Source: Bacteroidales bacterium
GTDB lineage: Bacteria > Bacteroidota > Bacteroidia > Bacteroidales > Prolixibacteraceae
DNA: 64,000 nucleotides
Assembly: GCA_012729335.1 (NCBI GenBank)
Contig: JAAYDJ010000021.1
Location: 310,001 to 374,000, forward strand
Direction of reading: 5' to 3'
Part shown: positions 36,477 to 45,620 of the stretch, piece after piece
Position numbering within the stretch: position 1 is the stretch's first letter
Layout of the letters: every line of letters starts with the position of its first letter
Translations under genes and position numbers: made by a program
The notes under the pieces: generated by a model
What the model was told of the DNA's origin: nothing
Seen by the model: only the letters and a program-made list of their open reading frames with translations
The model's database searches: none

Positions 36477-37904
36477 TCAGGGTACCAGGTAGGTGTCATG
36501 AACCTGGCGGTAGATCTCCATCAGGGCGTTGGTATTTTTCTGCCGGTCGGTGACCCGTTCTCCCCAGCCATAGGGTTCCCAGATACAGGCGCCTTTGCCC
36601 ATGTCTCCGGGGAGGCTGAAAACGATGTCATGGACCTCCTTTTTATACCATGAATATTCGACCACGTTGACGGGTTTATGATATTTTTGGGTGAGTGCAA
36701 GCATATTAGCCTGGAGGTCGTCGAGGGTTCCGTGCCAGCGGGGGTAGTAGGAGAGGCCGATGAGGTCGAAGCGGACGCCGCGGGCGATCATATTGTCGAG
36801 CCAGAAGACCGACTCGTCATTTTGTCCGCCCAGCGCGATGTGCATCATAATCGGGACTGAAGGATCGACCGCTTCCACGGCTTCGACGCCTGCCTTCAGG
36901 AGGGCCGCCAGGTGATCGGGCTGGCTGATGTGTCCGTCGGGCCAGAGCATTCCGTGGTTGATTTCATTACCCACCTGAACCATCGCCGGCGGGGTGCCCT
37001 GGGCACGGAGGGCCGTCATCACCCTGATCGTATGGGCGGCCACGGAATCGCACAGGGCGTCAAAACCTTTGCCGGCCCAGGCGTGGGGCTGGTTTTGTTG
37101 TTGCGGGTCGGCCCAATAGTCACTGTAGTGGAAGTTGAGCAACAGATCCATTCCGGCCTCCTTTACCCGCCGGGCCATGGCCAGGGTGTGCTCCGTGTCA
37201 CAGAAACCCTTTCCGGGCGAATACCCTTTCTCATGTTCCGGGTTAACGAAAACCCTCAGCCTGACTGTATTGAATCCGCAGTCGCGCAACAATTGGACGC
37301 CGTCCTTTTCTTCCCCGCCAAAGAAGATTTTTTCACCGCGGGCTTCCATTTCGGGAAGCCAGGAGATGTCGGCGCCCACCATTCTGGCAATGGGTTTGGT
37401 GGTCGGGGGCAGCTGACTTTCCGCAGGTGCCATCATCTTAAAGTCGCCCGGAACCAGGTGGAGTTCATGGGAGGCGGGCCACAGCTTTCCGCAGGAGACT
37501 TCCAGTTTCACCTTGCCCTCTTCTGTACCGGCGACATAGGTCAACCTGGCTTCCCCCTCGCTCAGGGCCAGGACCGCTACCTGCCGCCCTGCCGTGTCGG
37601 TTTGCAGGGCCAGGGCTTCCCCGTCGGCGCCCGAAAGCTTCCCGGCTCCGTCAAGGGTCACCCTGAGGGTATCTTTGGCAGACAGGATCTCCCTACCCAG
37701 ACTATCGGCAAGGGTTATCCGCATGAGGGTTTGGTCGCTGCCGTTGGCCCGGAGGGTCGTACTGTAACTGGTCAGCATCACGTGGACCGGGGTTCCGGTT
37801 TCTACCTGCCGCACATGGGCAAATCCCGCCGGCTTCTTTTCTTCATGGTGACATCCCGCCACGATGGCCATGACCATCAACCCTAAAAGGATACGTTTAC
37901 TCAT
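36477..37904 (-). CDS. GH53 endo-beta-1,4-galactanase lipoprotein
   Basis: The start at 37904 gives a lipoprotein signal (MSKRILLGLMVMAIVAGC). A longer in-frame start at 38012 is unlikely because a -7 box lies inside that extension. Residues about 25-165 are an Ig-like module (TTLRANGSDQTLMRITL), and residues about 172-475 a TIM barrel of family GH53, with GADISWLPEME, NTVRLRVFVNP and LLLNFHYSDYWADP. The catalytic pair is Glu314 (QVGNEI) and Glu416 (VVEYSW), counted from this start. GH53 enzymes cut beta-1,4-galactan side chains of pectin (type I arabinogalactan). It is not next to a SusCD pair. It may be co-expressed with the downstream GH31 gene. Confidence 0.92.
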   Translation of the reverse strand: MSKRILLGLMVMAIVAGCHHEEKKPAGFAHVRQVETGTPVHVMLTSYSTTLRANGSDQTLMRITLADSLGREILSAKDTLRVTLDGAGKLSGADGEALALQTDTAGRQVAVLALSEGEARLTYVAGTEEGKVKLEVSCGKLWPASHELHLVPGDFKMMAPAESQLPPTTKPIARMVGADISWLPEMEARGEKIFFGGEEKDGVQLLRDCGFNTVRLRVFVNPEHEKGYSPGKGFCDTEHTLAMARRVKEAGMDLLLNFHYSDYWADPQQQNQPHAWAGKGFDALCDSVAAHTIRVMTALRAQGTPPAMVQVGNEINHGMLWPDGHISQPDHLAALLKAGVEAVEAVDPSVPIMMHIALGGQNDESVFWLDNMIARGVRFDLIGLSYYPRWHGTLDDLQANMLALTQKYHKPVNVVEYSWYKKEVHDIVFSLPGDMGKGACIWEPYGWGERVTDRQKNTNALMEIYRQVHDTYLVP

Positions 37905-37945
37905 TTTCCAGGTATTGAAATTTCTGTGAAGTAAGTTATTCAACA

Positions 37946-37953
37946 CAAAAGTA
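37946..37953 (-). promoter_or_regulatory. -7 promoter box of the GH53 gene
   Basis: The minus strand reads TACTTTTG, an exact TAnnTTTG box, 41 bases upstream of the start at 37904. It lies within the longer frame that begins at 38012 and so argues for the shorter protein. Confidence 0.4.
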
Positions 37954-38094
37954 GGTTTTTTTCTGCGACTGCCGGAAAGGAAATTGGTTGGATCATAACA
38001 AATTTGCGGCAATGGAATCCGGCCTGGTTATCAAAAAAAACCTATTTTTATATATCTTTTCAAGTGATTATCCGGAATCCGGAAAACCAGGTTT

Positions 38095-39282
38095 ATGAGA
38101 CCATTACGCCGTAACGGCAATTTTCCGACAGGCTACGGACTCCCCAGGCTTTTATGGGGGATTTTGATTTTCATGTTACCGGGAGGGTATCATGTGGCAG
38201 CCCAGGATACGTTGCAATTCCGGGGGCAGATGTCGGTATGGGGTGCCGTCACCACTGGGAGCGACCTGCCTGTGTGGCTGGGAGGGCAGTATATTTCCCA
38301 AGCCAATTATGAGGTTCATACGGGCCGGCACATGATGCTGGATGCTGAAGCTTCTTTCAACCTGGGGGGGTCGGCAGGCTTTTCTCCATTTGATTCCCTC
38401 TCTTCTGAGGGGAAACTCAAGCCCTACCGTGCGTGGGTCCGCTTTTCGGGTCGGCAATTTGAAGTCAGGGCAGGTCTCCAGAAAATCAATTTCGGATCGG
38501 CGGCCATGTTGCGGCCCCTGATGTGGTTTGACCAGCTCGATCCGCGTGATCCCCTGCAACTCACCGATGGCGTCTGGGGTATCCTGGGTAGAGTCTACCT
38601 TTTGAACAACGCCAACATCTGGGTGTGGGGATTGTATAAAAACAAGGGACCCAAAACCTGGGAGGTGGGAACCACAAGCCCCGGGGCCCCCGAATTCGGG
38701 GGAAGGATACAATTGCCTGCAGCCTCCGGCGAAGCGGCCCTCTCCTGGCATTTCCGCATGGCCGATCTCTCCCTGGTACCAAACCAGATTCCACCCACCT
38801 GGACCGATATCCCCGAACACCGGCTGGGATTCGACGGCAAATGGGATGTGGGTGTCGGCCTCTGGACAGAAGCCTCCTGGATCCACAAAAACAGGGATGT
38901 CGGCCTGGTCACCAACCAGCATTTCCTCACCTTTGGAACCGACTATACCTTCCCCCTGGGAAACGGCCTCAACACCACCTTCGAGCACCTTATGTTCTCG
39001 ACAGGAGAACAACCCTTCTCCTTTAGCGAAAACAGCACACTGTCGGCCCTGATGCTGGGGTATCCCCTGGGCCTCTCGGCCAGAATTACCGCCATCTTTT
39101 ACCGCGACTGGAACGCAAAAAACCAGTTTAACTTCCTCAGTCTTCAAAAACAGTTCAAACACCTGCAACTCTATGTGATGGCATTCCTGAATCCCGACGA
39201 TACGGTGCTGCCCCAGCAAAGCGGCGATAACCAGCTGTTCCTTGGAAAAGGGGCACAGGTGATGATGGTGTACAATTATTAG
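38095..39282 (+). CDS. Outer membrane beta-barrel protein of the envelope ABC operon
   Basis: A signal peptide ending in YHVAAQ is followed by DTLQFRGQMSVWGAVTTGSD and a series of amphipathic strands to the end (VMMVYNY), consistent with a barrel of roughly 14-18 strands. Motifs such as YRAWVRFSGRQFEVRAGLQK and FGSAAMLRPLMWFDQLDPRD recall DUF1302-like or porin-like families but no family is certain. It lies 229 bases upstream of an ABC ATPase and permease operon in the same direction, with an 8-bp repeat array in between. It may be the outer membrane end of that system. Its TAG stop codon (39280-39282) is formed together with the first unit of the repeat array. Confidence 0.65.
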   Translation: MRPLRRNGNFPTGYGLPRLLWGILIFMLPGGYHVAAQDTLQFRGQMSVWGAVTTGSDLPVWLGGQYISQANYEVHTGRHMMLDAEASFNLGGSAGFSPFDSLSSEGKLKPYRAWVRFSGRQFEVRAGLQKINFGSAAMLRPLMWFDQLDPRDPLQLTDGVWGILGRVYLLNNANIWVWGLYKNKGPKTWEVGTTSPGAPEFGGRIQLPAASGEAALSWHFRMADLSLVPNQIPPTWTDIPEHRLGFDGKWDVGVGLWTEASWIHKNRDVGLVTNQHFLTFGTDYTFPLGNGLNTTFEHLMFSTGEQPFSFSENSTLSALMLGYPLGLSARITAIFYRDWNAKNQFNFLSLQKQFKHLQLYVMAFLNPDDTVLPQQSGDNQLFLGKGAQVMMVYNY

Positions 39283-39336
39283 AAGGTCAGAAGATTAGAA
39301 GGTCAGAAGATTAGAAGGTTAGAAGGTCAGAATGAG
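39281..39336 (+). repeat. 8-bp periodic repeat array, seven units
   Basis: Seven consecutive 8-base units follow the pattern AGAAGRTY: AGAAGGTC, AGAAGATT, AGAAGGTC, AGAAGATT, AGAAGGTT, AGAAGGTC, and a degenerate AGAATGAG. The array starts within the stop codon of the barrel gene and runs in its sense direction. Related arrays are at 42679-42719 and, on the minus strand, at 54428-54475. Confidence 0.85.
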
Positions 39337-39511
39337 GAAAGATGAATATGATGATGTGGATTGGCAAATATTTGGATTCCGGCGAGCGCATTCCCCGTTG
39401 CTCTGGGGCGGGGAGTTTCAATAAGGAATTTTGAAAAGCGTAAAAGGGAGAACAGTCAATAATGGGCATATGATAATTAATTTTATGGTTCAGAAAAGAG
39501 ATGTGTGACAT

Positions 39512-40228
39512 ATGGAAAATCATGTTCTGATCAGGATCGACGGATTGGTGAAGCGTTTTCCGATGGGGCAGGGGGAGTTTACGGCCCTGCGGGATATTTC
39601 GCTGACCATCGGGAGGGGGGAGTTCACCGGATTAGTAGGTCCCAGCGGATCGGGGAAGACCACCCTGTTGAATATTGTGGGATCGCTTGATGTGCCCACG
39701 GAAGGGGCGGTGGTGGTAGATGGCAGGTCGGTGGGGCGGCTTTCAACCCGTGAGGCGGCGCAATTGCGTAAGGAGCGGCTGGGGTTTATCTTCCAGAGCT
39801 ACAACTTGCTGGCGGTCCACACGGTATACGAAAATGTGGAATTTCCCCTGTTGTTGCTGAAGATCCCGGCAGAGGAGCGGCGCCGGATGGTCATGGACGC
39901 TCTGGAGTGGGTGGGGCTTGTGCCCAAGGTGAAGTCCAAGCCCCCTCAGCTTTCGGGAGGGGAGTGCCAACGGGTGGCCATTGCCCGGGCGATGGTTAAG
40001 AAACCCTCGCTGGTACTGGCCGATGAGCCCACGGCCAACCTCGACGCCGCCAATTCGCACCATATCCTTCAGACCATGGAGAAACTGAACCGGGAACTGG
40101 GAACCACCTTTCTTTTCGCCACCCACGACGACAAGGTGATCAGCTACCTGAGACGCAAGATATACCTGCTCGACGGCAGGGTCGATAAAGATGAAATCAT
40201 CGTCGTGTCAAAAACAGAAAGCCTATGA
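39512..40228 (+). CDS. LolD/MacB-type ABC transporter ATP-binding protein
   Basis: A 238-residue ATPase with Walker A GPSGSGKTT (43-51), the Q-loop segment FIFQSYNLL, the signature LSGGECQRVAIARA and Walker B LVLADEPTANLD. It belongs to the group that powers mechanotransmission transporters (LolCDE, MacB, FtsEX). These do not move substrate through the inner membrane but drive periplasmic events such as lipoprotein extraction. It overlaps the first permease gene by four bases (ATGA at 40225-40228), which indicates translational coupling. Confidence 0.92.
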   Translation: MENHVLIRIDGLVKRFPMGQGEFTALRDISLTIGRGEFTGLVGPSGSGKTTLLNIVGSLDVPTEGAVVVDGRSVGRLSTREAAQLRKERLGFIFQSYNLLAVHTVYENVEFPLLLLKIPAEERRRMVMDALEWVGLVPKVKSKPPQLSGGECQRVAIARAMVKKPSLVLADEPTANLDAANSHHILQTMEKLNRELGTTFLFATHDDKVISYLRRKIYLLDGRVDKDEIIVVSKTESL

Positions 40229-41400
40229 GACTGGCGATAAAACTGGCCTGGCGCAACCTGATCGGCGCAGGATTGCGCACCTGGCTGAACGTCATCGTCC
40301 TCTCCTTTTCCTTTGTCATTATCATCTGGATGAAGGGCATCATGACCGGCTGGGACCATCAGGCCAAAACCGACATGACCAACTGGGAGATCGGGGGAGG
40401 TCAAATCTGGCATGCGGAGTATGATCCCTATGATCCCATGACGCTGAACGATGCCCATGGTCCCGTACCGGAGGCGTTGGCTCAGGGTGTGGAATCCGGG
40501 GCGCTGATGCCGGTGCTGATCGTCCAGGGAACCATTTATCCCGAAGGAAGGATGGTGCCTGTGGCCGTGCGTGGAGTCGATCCGGGGCAGACCATTTTAC
40601 AGCTGCCTGCGCATCGTCTCGATACAGTGACCGATGCCATCCCGGCGCTCATCGGTACACAGATGGCCCACACTACCCGGCTGAAAGCGGGTGACCGGAT
40701 GATCCTCCGCTGGCGCGATATCCATGGGACCTTCGACGCCCGGGAAATGGAAATCGTCGAAATCTTTTCCTGTACGGTTCCGACGGCCGATGCCGGGCAG
40801 ATCTATATTCCCCTGGAGACGCTCCGGGAAATGACGCTTCTGAATGGGGAGACCACCCTTTTCACCTTCCGGAATGAGGATACGGCAGTCACGGTTCCGG
40901 AGGGATGGACCCTGAAAACCAAAAAAGAACTCACCCGGCAGGTCGACGAGCTGATCCAGACAAAAAGCGCCGGGCAGTCGGTACTTTTCGGTGTCCTTTT
41001 ACTGCTGGCCATGCTGGCCATCTTCGACACCCAGGTCCTCAGTATATTCAGACGGCAAAAGGAGATTGGCACCTATATCGCCCTGGGATATACCCGGGGA
41101 GAAGTGGTGGGGCTTTTCACTGTCGAGGGGAGCATGCATGCGGTGATGGCGGCCATGCTGGCCACGGCCTACGGGCTTCCCTTCCTGCTCTGGCAGGCCA
41201 AAGAAGGTTGGACCATGCCCCTGGATACCAGTCAGTTTGGCATGGCCATTGCCCAAACCCTTTACCCGGTCTATACGGTGGGACTCGTCATCTCCACTAT
41301 CCTGATCGTGTTGATGACCACGGCCATTGTCAGCTACTGGCCTTCACGGCGGATTGCCAGGATGAATCCAACGGAAGCATTGAGGGGGAGGTTGCAATGA
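40225..41400 (+). CDS. FtsX-type ABC permease 1
   Basis: A 391-residue LolC/LolE-like protein: one N-terminal transmembrane helix (about 16-38; VIVLSFSFVIIIWMKG), a large periplasmic domain, then three C-terminal helices forming the FtsX domain (about 255-388), ending PSRRIARMNPTEALRGR, a typical MacB/LolC ending. The start overlaps the ATPase stop and its own stop overlaps the next permease start, both as ATGA. It would pair with permease 2 to form the heterodimeric membrane part. The substrate is unknown; lipoproteins or another envelope lipid is the likeliest. Confidence 0.88.
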   Translation: MRLAIKLAWRNLIGAGLRTWLNVIVLSFSFVIIIWMKGIMTGWDHQAKTDMTNWEIGGGQIWHAEYDPYDPMTLNDAHGPVPEALAQGVESGALMPVLIVQGTIYPEGRMVPVAVRGVDPGQTILQLPAHRLDTVTDAIPALIGTQMAHTTRLKAGDRMILRWRDIHGTFDAREMEIVEIFSCTVPTADAGQIYIPLETLREMTLLNGETTLFTFRNEDTAVTVPEGWTLKTKKELTRQVDELIQTKSAGQSVLFGVLLLLAMLAIFDTQVLSIFRRQKEIGTYIALGYTRGEVVGLFTVEGSMHAVMAAMLATAYGLPFLLWQAKEGWTMPLDTSQFGMAIAQTLYPVYTVGLVISTILIVLMTTAIVSYWPSRRIARMNPTEALRGRLQ

Positions 41401-42671
41401 TACGGTTTCTGATTAAAGGGCTGATCCGAGATAAAAGCCGCAGCCGCATGCCCATTCTCGTGGTGACCCTCGGCGTGATGCTCACCGTTTTCCTCCACGC
41501 CTATGTGGTGGGATTCATGGGCGACACCATCGAAATGAACGCCCGTTTCAACAACGGCCATGTTAAACTGATGACCCGCGCCTATGCCGCAAACATGGAC
41601 CAGAGCCCCAACGACCTGGCCCTTCTGGGTGTCGATAGCCTGATGGCACATTTAAATCGTGAATACCCCGGTATCGCCTGGAGCCCCAGGATCCGGTTCG
41701 GCGGACTCGTCGACGCCCCTGACGAGAACGGAGAGACCAAGGCACAGGGTACCGCCCTGGGGATGGGCATTGATCTGCTCACACCCGGAACCCCGGAACC
41801 CCTGCGGCTCAATCTCGAAAAATCACTGGTGCGCGGCCATATGCCACAACAAAACGGAGAAGTGCTCCTCAGTGAGACCTTCTCCCAGAAACTGAAAGTC
41901 TCTCCCGGCGACCAGGTCACCCTGATTGGCTCTACCATGGAAGGGGGAATGGCCATGGTTAATTTCATCGTGGCCGGAACCCTCTCCTTCGGCGTGGAGA
42001 TCATGGACCGCGGAACCATCCTTGCCGACCTCACCGATGTACAGTCTGCCCTCCAGATGCCTGACGGCGCCAGCGAAATCAACGGCTACTTCCATAGCGG
42101 TTTCTATGACGATGAACAGGCCACTTCACTTGCCGCGACCTTCAACGATGCCCTGAAGGAGAATCCTGACGAATTCGCTCCCCTGCTCATGCCCCTCAGG
42201 CAGCAGGGAGGAATGGGAACCTATGTCACTATGATCGATACCTGGTCGGGGTATATTTCCCTGGTTTTCATCCTGGCCATGTCCCTGGTTCTGTGGAATG
42301 CCGGGCTCCTGGGCGGTCTGCGCCGCTATGGCGAAGTGGGCGTACGCCTGGCCATGGGGGAAGAGAAAACACATGTTTATGGCACCATGATCGTCGAGTC
42401 GGTATTTATCGGCCTGGTGGGATCGGTCATCGGCACCGCACTCGGATTGGCGTTCTCCTGGATTCTCCAGGAATACGGGATCAACATATCGGGCATGATG
42501 AAGGGCGCTTCGGTGATGTTTCCCGATAAAATCAGGGCCCGGATTACCCCACAGGATTTTTACCTGGGATTTATCCCCGGATTGTTCTCCACGGTATTGG
42601 GAACCCTCCTCTCTGGCGTGGGCATCTTCAAACGGCAGACAGCCCGCCTGTTCAAGGAACTGGAGGCGTAA
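41397..42671 (+). CDS. FtsX-type ABC permease 2
   Basis: The ATG at 41397 overlaps the TGA of permease 1. The frame is open far upstream, but that part is out of family and only a shadow of permease 1. The 424-residue protein starts MIRFLIKGLIRDKSRSRMP, followed by a transmembrane helix, a periplasmic domain of about 220 residues with FSQKLKVSPGDQVTLIG, and three C-terminal helices (GLRRYGEVGVRLAMGEEK between them). This is the LolE/MacB layout. It forms the second half of the transporter with permease 1. A short repeat array follows the stop codon. Confidence 0.88.
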   Translation: MIRFLIKGLIRDKSRSRMPILVVTLGVMLTVFLHAYVVGFMGDTIEMNARFNNGHVKLMTRAYAANMDQSPNDLALLGVDSLMAHLNREYPGIAWSPRIRFGGLVDAPDENGETKAQGTALGMGIDLLTPGTPEPLRLNLEKSLVRGHMPQQNGEVLLSETFSQKLKVSPGDQVTLIGSTMEGGMAMVNFIVAGTLSFGVEIMDRGTILADLTDVQSALQMPDGASEINGYFHSGFYDDEQATSLAATFNDALKENPDEFAPLLMPLRQQGGMGTYVTMIDTWSGYISLVFILAMSLVLWNAGLLGGLRRYGEVGVRLAMGEEKTHVYGTMIVESVFIGLVGSVIGTALGLAFSWILQEYGINISGMMKGASVMFPDKIRARITPQDFYLGFIPGLFSTVLGTLLSGVGIFKRQTARLFKELEA

Positions 42672-42678
42672 TACATGT

Positions 42679-42719
42679 GAATATCAGAATATAAGAATAT
42701 CAGAAGGTCAGAATATCAG
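42679..42719 (+). repeat. 8-bp periodic repeat array after permease 2
   Basis: Four full units (AGAATATA, AGAATATC, AGAAGGTC, AGAATATC; 42686-42717) with partial units on both sides. It starts 8 bases after the stop codon of permease 2, in sense direction. Same family as the arrays at 39281 and 54428. Confidence 0.75.
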
Positions 42720-42806
42720 GGAATGGAAGATGGGGTAAAGGGGGAGAAAAATGGGATTTCGGAACGAAAATTGTATGACAGGATTGTAGCTTAGAAGAGG
42801 CCCGTT

Positions 42807-43550
42807 ATGAGAACGAAAAGAGTAAAATTGCTGATCCTTGCAGGGGTGTTATTGGCCGGGATGGTACAAGCCCAGGATGCGATGGTGATCCTAGAAAAGG
42901 TTGACCGCAACATGTCGTCTGACAACAGGGTGATGGAATCGTCGATGACCGTTCATGGCAAGCGCAGCAGCCGCACCATCACCTCCCGCTCCTGGGGCGA
43001 GGGTACCAAAAAGGCTTTCACCGAATACCTCTCCCCGGCATCGGAAAAAGGGACCAAAATGCTGAAACTGGAAGGCCAGCTCTGGATTTATTCCCCTTCC
43101 ACCGACAGGGTGATCCAGATCTCGGGCCACATGCTCAGGCAACCGGTGATGGGCAGTGATCTCTCCTATGAGGACATGATGGACGACCGTAAACTCAGTG
43201 ATGTCTATACGGCAAAGGTGAGTGGTGAGGAGAATGTAGGTGACCGGAGAGCCTGGGTGATGGAGCTGACGGCCAAAGTGACCGATATCGCCTATTACCG
43301 CCAGAAACTGTGGGTTGATCAGGAGCGTTTCATTCCCCTGAAGCAGGATTTATATGCCCGGGGCGGGCAGTTGCTGAAGCGGACCGAAATGGGTGATGTC
43401 AGACAGGTGCAAGGCCGCTGGTTCCCCTTTACGGTTCTGTATAAAGATATGCTCAAACAGGGTGGCGGCACCGAGTTCAAGGTGACCACCATCCGGTTCA
43501 ATGACAAAATCCCGGACTATATCTTCACCAAGGCAGCCCTGAAACAATAG
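42807..43550 (+). CDS. LolA-like outer membrane lipoprotein-sorting protein
   Basis: A signal peptide (1-22, ending MVQAQ) is followed by one domain of about 225 residues with MTVHGKRSSRTITSRSWG, KMLKLEGQLWIYSPSTDRV and GSDLSYEDMM. These match the LolA/LolB-like family that accompanies some envelope transporters. The half-open barrel of this fold binds acyl chains. Its position after an FtsX-type ABC module fits a periplasmic carrier taking lipid or lipoprotein from the inner membrane. The gene is 135 bases downstream of permease 2. A terminator-like hairpin follows its stop. Confidence 0.88.
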   Translation: MRTKRVKLLILAGVLLAGMVQAQDAMVILEKVDRNMSSDNRVMESSMTVHGKRSSRTITSRSWGEGTKKAFTEYLSPASEKGTKMLKLEGQLWIYSPSTDRVIQISGHMLRQPVMGSDLSYEDMMDDRKLSDVYTAKVSGEENVGDRRAWVMELTAKVTDIAYYRQKLWVDQERFIPLKQDLYARGGQLLKRTEMGDVRQVQGRWFPFTVLYKDMLKQGGGTEFKVTTIRFNDKIPDYIFTKAALKQ

Positions 43551-43575
43551 GAATTCAACCATTTTCCACAACGGT

Positions 43576-43607
43576 CTGCTGGTTTTTTAACCGGCAGGGT
43601 TTTGCTT
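43576..43607 (+). terminator. Probable terminator of the envelope ABC operon
   Basis: CTGCTGGTT (43576-43584) pairs with AACCGGCAG (43589-43597) in a 9-bp stem with one wobble and a T-rich loop, followed by a moderate T-run (GGTTTTGCTTT). It lies 26 bases after the LolA-like gene. Confidence 0.45.
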
Positions 43608-43620
43608 TCGCTGGCCGATT

Positions 43621-45132
43621 TCAGCCGGCGGGAACCGTGAATTTTTTCTTGTCCTCTTTGCATATGGTTTTGATTAGCCGCCGGCCTGAGAGGATGCCGG
43701 TGGGCAATCCGCCACCAGGTTCCACCCACTGTCCGCACATGTAAAAATCCTGTAACCCGGGGAGGGTCTGCTTCATTGGTTTGATCATGGTATTGGCATT
43801 GCGGGGGGTGATCAGCCACCCTTCGAAGCTTCCCTTCCAGTTGCCTGTGTAGCGTTCGAAGGTGGTGGGGGTAGCCACGTCGGTCATCTCCACCTGCCCT
43901 GAAATTCCCGGGAAGCGTTGCTCCAAACAGGCAATGATCTTCCTCAGGGCCTCTTCTTTGGCGGTCTGATAGGCCTGCCGGTCGGCCGAGAGTTTCTTCC
44001 AGTAGGCGTAGTCACTCTCCAGCATGACGGTCAGGGCGGTTTTCCCCGGAGGCGCCAGGGAAGGATCATGGTGGTACAGGTGCACCGGCAGCCGGTCGAT
44101 GCTGCGGCCGGCGATCTCCTCCGGTTCCTTCAAGGGGAAGCTGAACCCTGATACCGAATGAGGTATCTCCCCAAAGCTCCGGTTAACTCCCAGTCCTACG
44201 AAAAGCAGAGCATGGAAGATGGGCCAGCTCTCATATTGCTCCCTGATTTGCGGACTCACATATTTGCCTTCGAGCATCTTAAATATCGTGGTGTGTCCGT
44301 CGGCCGCCGAAATGACCCGTTCGGCAAGGTGTTCGGTCCCGTCGGCAAGCACCACCCCTGTGGCCTTCCCGTTGAGGGTGAGGATCTTCTCAACCTTGCT
44401 TTTGTAGTGAATTTTGCCTCCCAGCTTCAGGTATTTCTCTTCAAGTGCCCTCGACAGAGGCATCGATCCTCCCCGGGGGTAGCCGGCATTCCGTTTATGG
44501 AGCCAGGCAAAGGCAAAGAGCATGAAGAAAAGAGAAAACTCAGGGATCCATATTTCCCCGAAGGCTTCTTTCAGCACAGGGTCCTTGAGCCGGGCCACGA
44601 AATCGATGATGGTGGTCTTCATCCACTGTGTCATTTTCCGGCCTTTGACGGCCATGGCCCATCCGATGGCGGCCTTTTCCCCCAGCCGGCTCAGAAATGG
44701 AGCCTCTTTCCCCGATGTGTCGAAGACCAGCACCATGCGGATCGCATCGGTGAAATCTTTGATGGCCCTTTCATCAGCGGGACTGAATTCCACGAGGTGT
44801 TTCTCGAGCCTGTCGATGTCACAGTAAAAGTTGACCACCCGGCCATCGGCGGCTTCGTAACGAAGGTAAAGGTCCATGTCGGTGAATTCCCTTCCGGGGA
44901 GAAGGCCCACCTCTTTCCAGGTGTCATAAAAACTGCTGCGGGGATTGGAACCCACCAGCCAGTGGATGCAGGCGTCAATGGTGTAACCCTTGCGTTCCCA
45001 GGAGGTACACAACCCCCCTGGCTTGTCGTGCATTTCGAAAATTTCGGTGGCATAACCGTTCATCTGCCCGTAGATGCCCGCAGCCAGTCCGGCAAAACCG
45101 CCACCAACAATGATAATCCGGTTGTTTTCCAT
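43621..45132 (-). CDS. FAD-dependent oxidoreductase, carotenoid isomerase/phytoene desaturase-like
   Basis: A 503-residue flavoprotein with the N-terminal dinucleotide-binding motif IIIVGGGFAGLAAGIYGQ, then KPGGLCTSWERKGYTID, which is typical of CrtI/CrtISO/retinol-saturase-like amine oxidases. A second motif (GVVLADGTEHLAERVISAAD) and the C-terminal FAD signature (DFYMCGQWVEPGGGLPTGIL) complete the fold. Family members desaturate, saturate or isomerise polyene lipids. There is no carotenoid gene cluster around it, so the substrate is unknown. It faces the LolA-like gene tail to tail and has a long gene-free region upstream. Confidence 0.85.
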   Translation of the reverse strand: MENNRIIIVGGGFAGLAAGIYGQMNGYATEIFEMHDKPGGLCTSWERKGYTIDACIHWLVGSNPRSSFYDTWKEVGLLPGREFTDMDLYLRYEAADGRVVNFYCDIDRLEKHLVEFSPADERAIKDFTDAIRMVLVFDTSGKEAPFLSRLGEKAAIGWAMAVKGRKMTQWMKTTIIDFVARLKDPVLKEAFGEIWIPEFSLFFMLFAFAWLHKRNAGYPRGGSMPLSRALEEKYLKLGGKIHYKSKVEKILTLNGKATGVVLADGTEHLAERVISAADGHTTIFKMLEGKYVSPQIREQYESWPIFHALLFVGLGVNRSFGEIPHSVSGFSFPLKEPEEIAGRSIDRLPVHLYHHDPSLAPPGKTALTVMLESDYAYWKKLSADRQAYQTAKEEALRKIIACLEQRFPGISGQVEMTDVATPTTFERYTGNWKGSFEGWLITPRNANTMIKPMKQTLPGLQDFYMCGQWVEPGGGLPTGILSGRRLIKTICKEDKKKFTVPAG

Positions 45133-45620
45133 AGCTTCTGATCTGAATGAGACAATTTACGGAAAATCACCACAATTCCGTACGCTAAATGGGTATGGAT
45201 TTTAAACTTTTTCTTACACCCATTGAGGCATAAATTCTTATGGCAGGGATATTAAAGCTTCTCTCTTTTTCAGGTTTCACCTGTAATTGTTAATTTTGCT
45301 CATATTTGTACCAAATCTTCGTGCTTCACTCAGGGAGAATAAAATTTCGCTCCAGTAATAATCATTCTTGCAAGAAGGAAAGGACTCATCATCAGTCAAA
45401 ACAAATATAAATCTATCTATATATATTAATGCTATTTTAATAGAATGAGATTCTAAGTTTGATTTCTGCGTAGGGATGTGTTAAATGGGGTGATGGGGAT
45501 ACTGCCTTTCACCCGTGAACAAAGTCATGTGAAAAGGGAAAAGTTTCAGTAATGTTACAGTAATAAAAGAAGAAACTCTGACAACTTATTGTCATACAAT
45601 AAATTATCAGAGTAGTTCAG
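45133..45620. other. AT-rich gene-free stretch
   Basis: This 488-base region between the carotenoid-isomerase-like gene and tRNA-Leu has no plausible coding frame. It is clearly richer in A+T than its surroundings. It holds the tRNA terminator (45576-45612) and a plus-strand TAAGTTTG (45454-45461) that matches the -7 box but precedes no gene. No direct repeat of the tRNA 3' end was seen, so there is no evidence of an integrated element. Confidence 0.5.
45576..45612 (-). terminator. Hairpin terminator downstream of tRNA-Leu
   Basis: CTCTGA (45576-45581) pairs with TCAGAG (45607-45612), and inside TTATTGT (45586-45592) pairs with ACAATAA (45596-45602). On the minus strand it begins 9 bases after the tRNA 3' end and is followed by TTTCTTCTTTTATT. 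Confidence 0.5.

Noticed and set aside
40905-42671. 588-aa version of permease 2
   Set aside because: The first 164 codons are an out-of-frame shadow of permease 1; the true start is the ATGA overlap at 41397.
45454-45461. TAAGTTTG as a promoter of a plus-strand small RNA
   Set aside because: A single 8-base match in AT-rich DNA is expected by chance, and no gene or terminator follows it on that strand.
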